Shown here piece by piece: positions 10,020 to 21,304 of a DNA stretch of 64,000 nucleotides. Both the position numbers and the translations under genes were made by a program. The notes under the pieces are model-generated. The model made no database searches. It had not been told where the DNA came from and saw nothing but the letters and a program-made list of their open reading frames with translations. Origin of the DNA: Phymorhynchus buccinoides (Eukaryota > Mollusca > Gastropoda > Neogastropoda > Raphitomidae); the NCBI GenBank assembly GCA_017654935.2, contig CM065698.1:53132499-53196498 (forward strand), given 5' to 3'. The stretch's first letter is position 1, and each line of letters opens with the position of its first letter.

Positions 10020-12987
10020 ATGAGGGACAGAGAAGGGCACAGATTTAACGTCATGAGGGACAGAGAAGGGCACAGATTTAACGTCATGAGGGACAATGCA
10101 GGGCACAGATTTAACGCCATGAGGGACAGAGAAGGGCACAGATTTAACGCCATGAGGGACAGAGAAGGGCACAGATTTAACGCCATGAGGGACAGAGAAG
10201 GGCACAGATTTAACGCCATGCTGGACAGAGAAGGGCACATATTTAACGCCATGCTGGACAGAGAAGGCCACATATTTAGCGATATGAGGGACAGAGAAGG
10301 GCACAGATTTAACACCATGAGGGACAGAGAAGGGCACAGATTTAACACCATGAGGGACAGAGAAGGGCACAGATTTAACGTCATGAGGGACAGAGAAGGG
10401 CACAGATTTAACGTCATGAGGGACAGAGAAGGGCACAGATTTAACGCCATGAGGGACAGAGAAGGGCACAGATTTAACGCCATGAGGGACAGAGAAGGGC
10501 ACAGATTTAACACCATGAGGGACAGAGAAGGGCACATATTTAACACCATGAGGGACAGAGAAGGGCACAGATTTAACGTCATGAGGGACAATGCAGGGCA
10601 CAGATTTAACGTCAAGTGGGACAGAGAAGGGCACAGATTTAACGTCATGAGGGACAGAGAAGGGCACAGATTTAACGTCATGAGGGACAATGCAGGGCAC
10701 AGATTTAACGTCATGAGGGACAGAGAAGGGCACAGATTTAACGCCATGAGGGACAGAGAAGGGCACAGATTTAACGCCATGCTGGACAGAGAAGGGCACA
10801 GATTTAACGCCATGCTGGACAGAGAAGGGCACAGATTTAACGCCATGATGGACAGAGAAGGGCACAGATTTAACACCATGAGGGACAGAGAAGGGCACAT
10901 ATTTAACACCATGAGGGACAGAGAAGGGCACAGATTTAACGCCATTAGGGACAGAGAAGGGCACAGATTTAACACCATGAGGGACAGAGAAGGGCACAGA
11001 TTTAACACCATGAGGGACAGAGAAGGGCACAGATTTAACACCATGAGGGACAGAGAAGGGCACAGATTTAACAACATGAGGGACAGAGAAGGGCACAGAT
11101 TTAACACCATGAGGGACAGAGAAGGGCACAGATTTAACACCATGAGGGACAGAGAAGGGCACAGATTTAACACCATGAGGGACAGAGAAGGGCACAGATT
11201 TAACGCCATGAGGGACAGAGAAGGGCACAGATTTAACACCATGAGGGACAGAGAAGGGCACAGATTTAACACCATGAGGGACAGAGAAGGGCACAGATTT
11301 AACGTCATGAGGGACAGAGAAGGGCACAGATTTAACACCATGAGGGACAGAGAAGGGCACAGATTTAACACCATGAGGGACAGAGAAGGGCACAGATTTA
11401 ACGTCATGAGGGACAGAGAAGGGCACAGATTTAACACCATGAGGGACAGAGAAGGGCACAGATTTAACACCATGAGGGACAGAGAAGGGCACAGATTTAA
11501 CACCATGAGGGACAGAGAAGGGCACAGATTTAACACCATGAGGGACAGAGAAGGGCACAGATTTAACACCATGAGGGACAGAGAAGGGCACAGATTTAAC
11601 ACCATGAGGGACAGAGAAGGGCACAGATTTAACACCATGATGGACAGAGAAGGGCACAGATTTAACAACATGAGGGACAGAGAAGGGCACAGATTTAACA
11701 CCATGAGGGACAGAGAAGGGCACAGATTTAACACCATGAGGGACAGAGAAGGGCACAGATTTAACACCATGAGGGACAGAGAAGGGCACAGATTTAACAC
11801 CATGATGGACAGAGAAGGGCACAGATTTAACACCATGAGGGACAGAGAAGGGCACAGATTTAACACCATGAGGGACAGAGAAGGGCACAGATTTAACGCC
11901 ATGAGGGACAGAGAAGGGCACAGATTTAACACCATGAGGGACAGAGAAGGGCACAGATTTAACGCCATGAGGGACAGAGAAGGGCACAGATTTAACACCA
12001 TGAGGGACAGAGAAGGGCACAGATTTAACACCATGAGGGACAGAGAAGGGCACAGATTTAACACCATGAGGGACAGAGAAGGGCACAGATGTAACGCCAT
12101 GAGGGACAGAGAAGGGCACAGATTTAACACCATGAGGGACAGAGAAGGGCACAGATGTAACGCCATGAGGGACAGAGAAGGGCACAGATTTAACACCATG
12201 AGGGACAGAGAAGGGCACAGATGTAACGCCATTAGGGAGAGAGAAGGGCACAGATTTAACACCATGAGGGACAGAGAAGGGCACAGATTTAACGCCATGA
12301 GGGACAGAGAAGGGCACAGATTTAACGCCATGAGGGACAGAGAAGGGCACAGATTTAACACCATGAGGGACAGAGAAGGGCACAGATTTAACACCATGAT
12401 GGACAGATAAGGGCACATATTTAACACCATGAGGGACAGAGAAGGGCACAGATTTAACACCATGATGGACAGAGAAGGGCACACATTTAACGTCATGAGG
12501 GACAGAGAAGGGCACAGATTTAACACCATGATGGACAGAGAAGGGCACAGATTTAACGTCGTGAGGGACAGAGAAGGGCACACATTTAACGTCGTGAGGG
12601 ACAGAGAAGGGCACAGATTTAACACCATGAGGGACAGAGAAGGGCACAGATTTAACACCATGTGGGACAGAGAAGGGCACACATTTAACGTCGTGAGGGA
12701 CAGAGAAGGGCACAGATTTAACACCATGAGGGACAGAGAAGGGCACAGATTTAACACCATGAGGGACAGAGAAGGGCACAGATTTAACGTCATGAGGGAC
12801 AGAGAAGGGCACAGATTTAACACCATGAGGGACAGAGAAGGGCACAGATGTAACGCCATGAGGGACAGAGAAGGGCACAGATTTAACACCATGGGGACAG
12901 AGAAGGTCACAGATTTAACGTCGTGAGGGACAGAGAAGGGCACAGATTTAACACCATGGGGACAGAGAAGGTCACAGATTTAACACC

Positions 12988-13317
12988 ATGATGGACAGAT
13001 AAGGGCACAGATTTAACACCATGGGGGACAGAGAAGGGCACATATTTAACACCATGATGGACAGAGAAGGGCACATATTTAACACCATGATGGACAGATA
13101 AGGGCACAGATTTAACACCATGAGGGACAGAGAAGGGCACAGATTTAACACCATGATGGACAGATAAGGGCACAGATTTAACACCATGGGGGACAGAGAA
13201 GGGCACATATTTAACACCATGATGGACAGAGAAGGGCACATATTTAACACCATGATGGACAGATAAGGGCACAGATTTAACACCATGAGGGACAGAGAAG
13301 GGCACAGATTTAACACC
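12988..13317. repeat. Five-monomer (165-bp) higher-order repeat, duplicated
   Basis: Monomers marked by GATGGACAGATAAG start at 12988, 13087, 13153 and 13252. The spacing pattern 99/66/99, and the matching order of the GGGGGAC and CACATATTT variants between them, show a 165-bp block occurring twice in tandem. Confidence 0.85.
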
Positions 13318-13512
13318 ATGAGGGACAGAGAAGGGCACAGATTTAACACCATGAGGGACAGAGAAGGGCACAGATTTAACACCATGATGGACAGAGAAGG
13401 GCACAGATTTAACACCATGAGGGACAGAGAAGGGCACAGATTTAACACCATGGGGGACAGATAAGGGCACAGATTTAACACCATGGGGACAGAGAAGGGC
13501 ACAGATTTAACA

Positions 13513-13800
13513 CCATGAGGGACAGAGAAGGGCACACATTTAACGTCGTGAGGGACAGAGAAGGGCACAGATTTAACACCATGATGGACAGAGAAGGGCA
13601 CACATTTAACGTCGTGAGGGACAGAGAAGGGCACAGATTTAACACCATGTGGGACAGAGAAGGGCACACATTTAACGTCGTGAGGGACAGAGAAGGGCAC
13701 AGATTTAACACCATGTGGGACAGAGAAGGGCACACATTTAACGTCGTGAGGGACAGAGAAGGGCACAGATTTAACACCATGTGGGACAGAGAAGGGCACA
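13513..13800. repeat. Dimeric (66-bp) higher-order repeat
   Basis: Monomers ending CACACATTTAACGTCG alternate strictly with monomers ending CACAGATTTAACACC for about four rounds. This shows amplification of a two-monomer block. Confidence 0.8.
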
Positions 13801-13934
13801 GATTTAACACCATGATGGACAGAGAAGGGCACAGATTTAACACCATGGGGACAGAGAAGGGCACAGATTTAACACCATGATGGACAGATAAGGGCACAGA
13901 TTTAACACCATGGGGGACAGAGAAGGGCACACAT

Positions 13935-15363
13935 TTAACGTCATGAGGGACAATGCAGGGCACAGATTTAACGCCATGAGGGACAATGCAGGGCACAGAT
14001 GTAACGCCATGAGGGACAATGCAGGGCACAGATTTAACGCCATGAGGGACAATGCAGGGCACAGATGTAACGCCATGAGGGACAATGCAGGGCACAGATG
14101 TAACGCCATGAGGGACAATGCAGGGCACAGATGTAACGCCATTAGGGACAATGCAGGGCACAGATGTAACGCCATTAGGGACAATGCAGGGCACAGATGT
14201 AACGCCATTAGGGACAGAGAAGGGCACAGACTTAACGCCATTAGGGACAATGCAGGGCACAGATGTAACGCCATGAGGGACAATGCAGGGCACAGATTTA
14301 ACGCCATGAGGGACAATGCAGGGCACAGATTTAACGCCATGAGGGACAATGCAGGGCACAGATTTAACGCCATGAGGGACAATGCAGGGCACAGATGTAA
14401 CGCCATTAGGGACAATGCAGGGCACAGATGTAACGCCATGAGGGACAATGCAGGGCACAGATGTAACGCCATGAGGGACAATGCAGGGCACAGATGTAAC
14501 GCCATGAGGGACAATGCAGGGCACAGATGTAACGCCATGAATGACAATGCAGGGCACAGATGTAACGCCATGAATGACAATGCAGGGCACAGATGTAACG
14601 CCATGAGGGACAATGCAGGGCACAGATGTAACGCCATTAGGGACAATGCAGGGCACAGATGTAACGCCATGAGGGACAATGCAGGGCACAGATGTAACGC
14701 CATGAGGGACAATGCAGGGCACAGATGTAACGCCATGAGGGACAATGCAGGGCACAGATGTAACGCCATGAATGACAATGCAGGGCACAGATGTAACGCC
14801 ATGAGGGACAATGCAGGGCACATATGAAACGCCATGAGGGACAATGCAGGGCACAGATGTAACGCCATTAGGGACAATGCAGGGCATAGATGTAACGCCA
14901 TTAGGGACAATGCAGGGCACAGATGTAACGCCATTAGGGACAATGCAGGGCACAGATGTAACGCCATTAGGGACAATGCAGGGCACAGATGTAACGCCAT
15001 TAGGGACAATGCAGGGCATAGATGTAACGCCATTAGGGACAATGCAGGGCACAGATGTAACGCCATTAGGGACAATGCAGGGCACAGATGTAACGCCATG
15101 AATGACAATGCAGGGCACAGATGCAACGCCATTAGTGACAATGAAGGGCACAGATGTAACGCCATGAATGACAATGCAGGGCACAGATGTAACGCCATGA
15201 CTGACAATGCAGGGCACAGATGTAACGCCATGACTGACAATGCAGGGCACAGATGTAACGCCATGAATGACAATGCAGGGCACAGATGTAACGCCATGAA
15301 TGACAATGCAGGGCACAGATGTAACGCCATTAGGGACAATGCAGGGCACAGATGTAACGCCAT
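13935..15363. repeat. Second sequence domain of the 33-bp array (AATGCA type)
   Basis: From here on nearly all monomers carry GACAATGCAGGGCACAGATG instead of GACAGAGAAGGGCACAGATT. The change from one type to the other is abrupt, with only isolated reversions (for example at about 14210). Four AATGCA-type monomers also sit inside the first domain (about 10085, 10585, 10685 and the first at 13950). Confidence 0.85.
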
Positions 15364-15453
15364 GGGCAACACATGTCATCACTGGTCATTTTGATCCGTG
15401 AGATTGTTATTTAGTGTCAAAGATCTTCAACTTTATGTCACTTGGGTTGAGAG

Positions 15454-15880
15454 AAAAAAAACGAAAACGAAAACGAAAACGAAATTTTATTTAACCAGGG
15501 AACATGAGATAAGCAAGTTACATGCTTTTTTCCACCCAGCCCTGGGGAAAAATAAAATAAATCAAACAAAAATGCTAAATAATATAATTTGTACATGCAG
15601 AAATGAGAATAAAAGGGAGGGAGGATGGGGGGAAGAGGGGGATAAGGATGGGGAAATTTTGGAATTTAAAGTACAGGAAAAAAAAAGAAAAAAAAGTCAC
15701 ATCATGCAAACATAAAAACAGCAAAGGATAACACTCCTCATCATTATCAGTAATAGTAAGATAGTAATAAACAAATCAAGTTATATCATACAAAAGTATC
15801 AAACACATATATGTTATCACATTTTATAACAAAATCAGCAATCATAAATATCATCATTCACATGTTTTCTTTTAATCTCT
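15454..15880 (-). mobile_element. 3'-terminal fragment of a non-LTR retrotransposon, minus strand
   Basis: On the minus strand the sequence ends CCCTGGTTAAATAAAATTTC, with a polyadenylation-like AATAAA, followed by a (GTTTTC)n-type tail at 15454-15484. This is the form expected of a non-LTR element 3' end with a short-repeat tail. No coding remains, so only the 3' untranslated part was inserted. The tail is followed, in element sense, by CTCTC, and the other side borders a (GA)n tract. Confidence 0.55.
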
Positions 15881-16020
<140 letters not shown>

Positions 16021-16234
16021 CAGAGACACTGGACACTGGAAAACTTTATTTGACAAGGATAAAGATTTTAGGCGCTGCCTATTCTTACAATCTGTCCTTG
16101 GACAAAAGAAAAATAAATTTAATAACAAAACAATTAAAATTGACTAGTAGCATGAAAGTTTAAAAAAAAAAAAAAAAAAAGGCACTACAAACAACGCATT
16201 TGAAAACACGAACGTCAATCTCTGCGCTCGCTCG

Positions 16235-16376
<142 letters not shown>

Positions 16377-16620
16377 TACACAGATTCATTGTCTGGCGAC
16401 CAAAGAAACATTAAAAAATGCACATTGTGAAACAAATAATTGATTGCATGTAGGAAGTGAAAGCAACATCGATCCAAACATATTTATCAAGTAGTTAAAA
16501 GGCCAACCAATAAACAAAGCATAAAACTGAGATATAAACATTCATTTCACATATAGCATACATATAACATGTAGTTGTACGCAAGGCAATATATAAGTTA
16601 TACAGTATGAGTTCAATATC

Positions 16621-17508
16621 ACACAGGATTTAAGCAGGGCTGTACATTATGTTTGCCCGCACCATCATTTTGTATCGTGAGATGGAAGGGCATAACTGAA
16701 TGGCAGAGGGAAGGGAATTCCAAATTGAGGAACCTGAGAAGGAAAAACTTGATTGTATTTGTCTATTCTAGTGTTTGGCAAAATGTAGTTGCTGGAACCA
16801 TAACGATGAGATGCCGGGGTAAGTAATGATTTTATATATTGTGGGGCTAAGTCATTACGCACTTTGTACATGAGAATTGCTTTGTTGTACTTTAGTTGTG
16901 AATCTAACGGAAGGATGTTTAATTTTGCTTGTTTTTCTGATGTGGTGAGGTTTCAGTCAGGGAGAATAATTTTAGCTGCTCTTTTGTAGATAGAATTGAA
17001 TTTTAATAGGTGACATTTGGCGGCAGAATCCCAAACTACAGATGCGTAGTTGACGTGAGAGAGACAGTGGGCATGAAAGAACATTGTGCGTTCCTCTGTA
17101 TCTATGAATGGTTTCAGTTTTTTTTAGTAGGAATAGGCTACGCGCAAGCTTGTGTGCTACTTTCTCAATATGGGTCTGCCACTTCAGTTCTTCGTCTATG
17201 ATCACACCCAGGACTCTGTGCTCTTTTACTTGGTCAGTGATGTTATCCTTTGAATAAACTTTGAGAATTAGAGGTTCGTTTTGATGTTTCTGTCTTGAAG
17301 CAATTACCATGATTTTGGATTTTGTAGGGTGGATGACCATCAGGTTTTGGTCACACCAGGCAGAAGCATCATTTAAAGCTGTTTGTAATGAGGTTTGAAT
17401 GGAGGATAAATGAGCTACACTAGAGTGGAGGGAGGAGTCGTCAGCAAACAGATCGCATGATACACTTTCATCTGATATTGAAAGTGGTAGGTCGTTAATA
17501 AATAAGCA
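16621..17508 (-). pseudogene. Reverse transcriptase catalytic and C-terminal region (CR1/L2-like), frameshifted
   Basis: Minus-strand reading starts CLFINDLPLSISDE and continues to LFADDSSLHSS, the catalytic FADD box. Thumb motifs HRVLGVIIDEELKWQTHIEK and LARSLFLLKK follow. The reading then changes frame near 17110, within a run of T at 17119-17126 on the plus strand, to a stretch containing HVNYASVVWDSAAK. It changes again to MYKVRNDLAPQYIKSLLTPA and RYGSSNYILPNT, a C-terminal signature of CR1/L2-type proteins. It is a decayed copy that cannot make an intact protein. Confidence 0.85.
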
Positions 17509-17897
17509 GGTAAAGGTAAAGATGTGCCGCCACCCCTGCATTTCTCGGTTAATTCCATTTTTCCGAGCTGTATTTTATTAACCTTTTTACCTAATTATCT
17601 TTTTGGAATACTAACCCTAACCCTAACCCTACCCCCCCCCCCCCTATCAGACGGGAAAACGCAATGAACCACGACTGTGACAAATGCCGCGGTGTACTGC
17701 AGGGGTGGGGGGTGGGGGGAGGGGTCCTATTAGATAATGTCCTTTATCATGACTGCAATTAATTATTGAACAAAGATGATTAGCTGAATATGTTCATAAA
17801 GTACAGCTTCATGTTTGGTAAGAAAGGCAAAAACGGACAAATGGAATTAACCGATAAATGTAGGGGGGGGGGGGGGGGGCACATCTTGACCTATACC
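17509..17897. mobile_element. 389-bp non-autonomous inverted-repeat DNA element (MITE-like) with an 8-bp target duplication
   Basis: Both ends carry an imperfect inverted repeat of about 55-60 bp. The left end starts GGTAAAGGTAAAGATGTGCC and the complement of the right end starts GGTATAGGTCAAGATGTGCC. Both then have a C-run and CATTT.TCGGTTAATTCCATTT. It is flanked by identical AATAAGCA octamers (17501-17508 and 17898-17905). It sits inside the reverse transcriptase between the GVPQGS block and the FINDLP block. Eight-base duplications are typical of hAT, P and Merlin groups, and a GG terminus fits Merlin. The superfamily remains open because there is no transposase. The interior has a CCCTAA triplet run (17612-17633) and G/C homopolymers. 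Confidence 0.8.
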
Positions 17898-18045
17898 AAT
17901 AAGCAGAACAGGAGAGGCCATAAAACAGATCCTTGCGGTACACCAGTCTTAATTATATTTATCTGAAACTACACCATTTGTTGAGACATATTGTGTTCTG
18001 TTAGTAAGATAGGATGTAAAAACAGAAACCGAAGATTGGCGACAG
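17898..18045 (-). pseudogene. Reverse transcriptase middle segment (SYLTNRTQYV to GVPQGS)
   Basis: On the minus strand the codons read FTSYLTNRTQYVSTNGVV and, after a one-base shift, TGVPQGSVLWPLLFCL. These are the motifs that precede the catalytic box in CR1/L2-like elements. They join the FINDLP segment beyond the 389-bp insertion. Confidence 0.8.
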
Positions 18046-18190
18046 ATTTAAATACAAAATGAAGAGTGAGTAGGAATCATAAAATATCAGAAAAACGAAG
18101 ACGCGAAGAAAAAAGAAAGAAAAGAGAACCTGAGTACATATTAACATTGCATCAACGTTTGAAAAGAGACGGCTTGAACTTGAGGGAAAT

Positions 18191-18413
18191 GGACATTACT
18201 GAGTTCAATTCAATGCTACGATTAAAACAGTGAAAAGCAGAACAAAATGGACATTACTGAGTTCAATTCAATGCTACGATTAAAACAGTGAAAAGCAGAA
18301 CAAAATGGACATTACTGAGTTCAATTCAATGCTACGATTAAAACAGTGAAAAGCAGAACAAAATGGACATTACTGAGTTCAATTCAATGCTACGATTAAA
18401 ACAGTGAAAAGCA
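18191..18413. repeat. 58-bp tandem repeat, four copies
   Basis: Units start with GGACATTACTGAGTTCAATT at 18191, 18249, 18307 and 18365. The copies are virtually identical, which implies recent amplification. Confidence 0.95.
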
Positions 18414-18525
18414 GAAAATATGACAATAATAACTACACAGTCTTATATGCATGCACACACATACACACACACACGCATATAATTACACACACACGCACGT
18501 ACGCACGCACGCACGCACACGCACA

Positions 18526-18540
<15 letters not shown>

Positions 18541-18617
<77 letters not shown>

Positions 18618-18696
18618 CAAGTACATAATTATGCACGCACACCAAATAACAACACCCACAGAAACGAACACACATACATGTATGCCAAAGCACACA

Positions 18697-18783
<87 letters not shown>
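18541..18783. repeat. Two (CA)n microsatellites
   Basis: CA runs at 18541-18614 and about 18700-18783, separated by about 85 bp of unique sequence. Flanking CACG runs are present on the left. Confidence 0.95.
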
Positions 18784-18786
<3 letters not shown>

Positions 18787-18984
18787 CATGCATGCACTCG
18801 TGCAAACACATCAATATGACCCATGAATGACTAAAATTGTGTATGCAAGATTAATGTTATATGTTGAAGGTGAGTCATTTTAAGCACACACACACATGAA
18901 CACAGGTGTGGTCACATGAACATCTACATCGAGGAACGACCTCCACCAAGGCATCAAAACTAAATTGCAGCCACATGATAGCCA

Positions 18985-20570
18985 ATGTCATTTTGTTTCG
19001 GTTTATTGCTGAAAGCCATGTATCACAGAGACGAACTACAGCAGTTTGACATGAATGGTGATGCCGAAAGCCAGATTGTAAGGGATGGAAAAGATTGTTG
19101 TCCTCGAAATACTGCATTAGATGTTTATGAACATGTTTTTCAAGAGGTTTAGATAGAATTGTAAGAATAGAAGTGAGTCTAAAGTTGTTCAGGTCAGAGA
19201 TATCTTTAGATTTAGGCAATGGTATAACTTTTGCTGATTTTAGACCAGGTGGTACTATGTTTTGTTCCAGGCATGTATTATATATAAAGGTAAGAGGTTC
19301 TACTACGTAGGGAAGTGCAAGTTTTAAGAGAGAGCTACTGATTTTGTCTGGTCCCATAGATTTTTTTATTTTTAGTCTTGCGATAAGGGAACCAACTTCG
19401 TGAACAGCAAGTAACGGTATTTTAAATGCATTTCCAGGTTTTATGTTACTGTTACAAAAAGTTTGAAGAGAGGACGAAGGACAGTATTCGTTTTCGGGGT
19501 GTGTTGGGTCAGGTACCCCTATAGAATCTGCTATGTGTATAAAGTGATTATTGAATGAGTCTGGCGACCAATTGAAGCTATTTAGTGAATTGTGCTTGGA
19601 CTTATTTGTGATGTTGTTGATGGCTCGCCATAAAGTATATGTGTCACGATTTGTTGATACCATTTTATTGAAGTGCTGTTTTCTAGAGTCCCGAATGAGA
19701 TCATTGACTTTATTTCTTAGCTTTTTATATTCTAATTCTTTGTTTTCACGTTCCAGTTGCTTTTGTGCTTTAATGTCAGTTGGTAGCGAACCAGCCTTTT
19801 CTTTCTTCAGTAGTTTATAATCATGTTTAATATGCGCCCGTTGTTTCATAGTTTCTGCTATTTCTGGAGTGAGCCATCCAGGAAGGGTGGAACTTTTAAC
19901 TCTTTTTGTTTTAAGAGGCGCGTGTTTCTCAATTACTGTTAGAAACGTTGAACAAAACACATCTAGTGCTTGGATGGGACATGACAAATTGAAGACATTG
20001 TCAAAATGCGCCATGTTAAGATCTTGAACAAATGCGAGTTTATCAAAGTTAAAGAATCTATAGTGAATAGTAGTGTGGCCTTTAGTTTGAAGTTTAGGGG
20101 GTCTGTTAATCCACGTGCATTTTACAGGGGAGTGGTCACTAATACATTTGGAATCTAAAACATTGACATCAGTGACTAGGGACGTGTTGTTGGAGTAAAT
20201 GTGGTCAAGAAGTGTTGCTGAAGTGGGGGTGACTCTAGTAGCCGTGGAGATAAGCTGCCGAAGGCCAAATAGAGCAGTAGTTGAATGCCAGGAATTTTGG
20301 GGCTTAAACAAATCATATTAAAATCACCTAATAACAAAATATTACTGTTGTTTACTTTAATATTATCCTTCATGTGTACAAAGTTATCAAGCCATTCATA
20401 TGTAGAGGCAGTATTTCGATGTAAATATCCAATTAACAAGGGCAATGTTTTGGGGTATTTTATTTCTAGCCAAAGGCATTCTATATCTGCGGTTTCAAGG
20501 TCTATAGTCTCCTTCGTGCAACTTGAGAAATACTGTTGTGAACGTAGACTGCTAGGCCAGTTTCGCCCGG
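18985..20570 (-). pseudogene. Endonuclease C-terminal half plus reverse transcriptase N-terminal region (CR1/L2-like)
   Basis: The minus strand reads VYVHNSISQVARRRL next to the array, then after a frameshift YPKTLPLLIGYLHRN and NSNILLLGDFN, an endonuclease motif. After another shift it reads TLLDHIYSNN and ISDHSPVKC, with the catalytic DH of the endonuclease. The linker follows, then reverse transcriptase motifs KKSMGPDKISSSLLK, GLKSAKVIPLPKS, NNFRLTSILTILSKPLEK and LQSGFRHHHSCQTAV. The longest open piece is 18875-20311, whose last residues past about 18985 are not reverse transcriptase. The protein would carry out target-primed reverse transcription if intact. At least two frameshifts mark it as dead. 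Confidence 0.85.
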
Positions 20571-21227
20571 CTTAGATGCATCACGGCGGATGATATTGTA
20601 GCTGGGGATGGTGAGCATACTGTCTGGAATGTAGGAATTAAGGCTTAGATGCATCACGGCGGATGATATTGTAGCTGGGGATGGTGAGCAGACTGTCTGG
20701 AATGTAGGAATTAAGGCTTAGATGCATCACGGCGGATGATATTGTAGCTGGGGATGGTGAGCATACTGTCTGGAATGTAGGAATTAAGGCTTAGATGCAT
20801 CACGGCGGATGATATTGTAGCTGGGGATGGTGAGCAGACTGTCTGGAATGTAGGAATTAAGGCTTAGATGCATCACGGCGGATGATATTGTAGCTGGGGA
20901 TGGTGAGCATACTGTCTGGAATGTAGGAATTAAGGCTTAGATGCATCACGGCGGATGATATTGTAGCTGGGGATGGTGAGCATACTGTCTGGAATGTAGC
21001 AATTAAGGCATAGATGCATCACGGCGGATGATATTGTAGCTGGGGATGGTGAGCAGACTGTCTGGAATGTAGGAATTAAGGCTTAGATGCATCACGGCGG
21101 ATGATATTGTAGCTGGGGATGGTGAGCATACTGTCTGGAATGTAGCAATTAAGGCTTAGATGCATCACGGCGGATGATATTGTAGCTGGGGATGGTGAGC
21201 ATACTGTCTGGAATGTAGGAATTAAGG
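20571..21227. repeat. 73-bp tandem array, nine copies, inside the endonuclease coding region
   Basis: Units start CTTAGATGCATCACGGCGGA at 20571, 20644, 20717, 20790, 20863, 20936, 21009, 21082 and 21155. One minus-strand frame of the unit encodes the endonuclease stretch LNSYIPDSMLTIPSYNIIRR, continuing into DASK. Flanking unique endonuclease codons continue on either side, so the array is an internal amplification of element sequence. Because 73 is not a multiple of three, each added copy shifts the frame. Sub-variants (CATACTG/CAGACTG, TAGG/TAGC) alternate. Confidence 0.93.
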
Positions 21228-21304
21228 CGGGTCTCACTAAGTCCTAAAACATGAATAGGTGGTGTGTCATCTAGAAGCAAACATATCTCTGGTAGTTTGT
21301 TGTA
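21228..21304 (-). pseudogene. Endonuclease N-terminal codons between the array and the mariner
   Basis: The minus strand reads NKLPEICLLLDDTPPIHVLGLSETRLN. The LGLSETRL block is the catalytic-glutamate motif of APE-type endonucleases. The reading is interrupted at the TA where the mariner is inserted. Confidence 0.8.

Larger units (their letters stand above)
10020..15363. repeat. 33-bp minisatellite array, about 160 copies
   Basis: The unit is ATGAGGGACAGAGAAGGGCA followed by CAGATTTAACACC, repeated head to tail for 5.3 kb. Variable positions are concentrated at unit positions 5-6 (AGG/TGG/GGG/CTG), at AGAGAA versus AATGCA, at ATTTAAC versus ATGTAAC, and at the last three bases (ACC/GTC/GCC). 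Because 33 is a multiple of three, one plus frame encodes an 11-residue repeat (MRDREGHRFNT) for almost 800 residues. Two minus frames stay open for nearly 1000 residues. With no start context, intron, codon-level conservation or homologous domain, I treat these frames as by-products. A few monomers of 32 bp (for example near 12895 and 12957) shift the frame and break the reading. Confidence 0.97.
18046..18985. other. Low-complexity stretch separating reverse transcriptase segments
   Basis: This contains a 58-bp tandem repeat and two (CA)n tracts (about 18541-18614 and 18700-18783). About 25 reverse transcriptase codons expected between the flanking segments are missing, so this is a replacement or a deletion plus expansion, not a clean insertion. 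Confidence 0.6.

Noticed and set aside
17010..17201. Short plus-strand frames in reverse transcriptase regions (also at 5062, 19551, 21355, 62784 and 63376)
   Set aside because: Shadows of the minus-strand reverse transcriptase or transposase codons.
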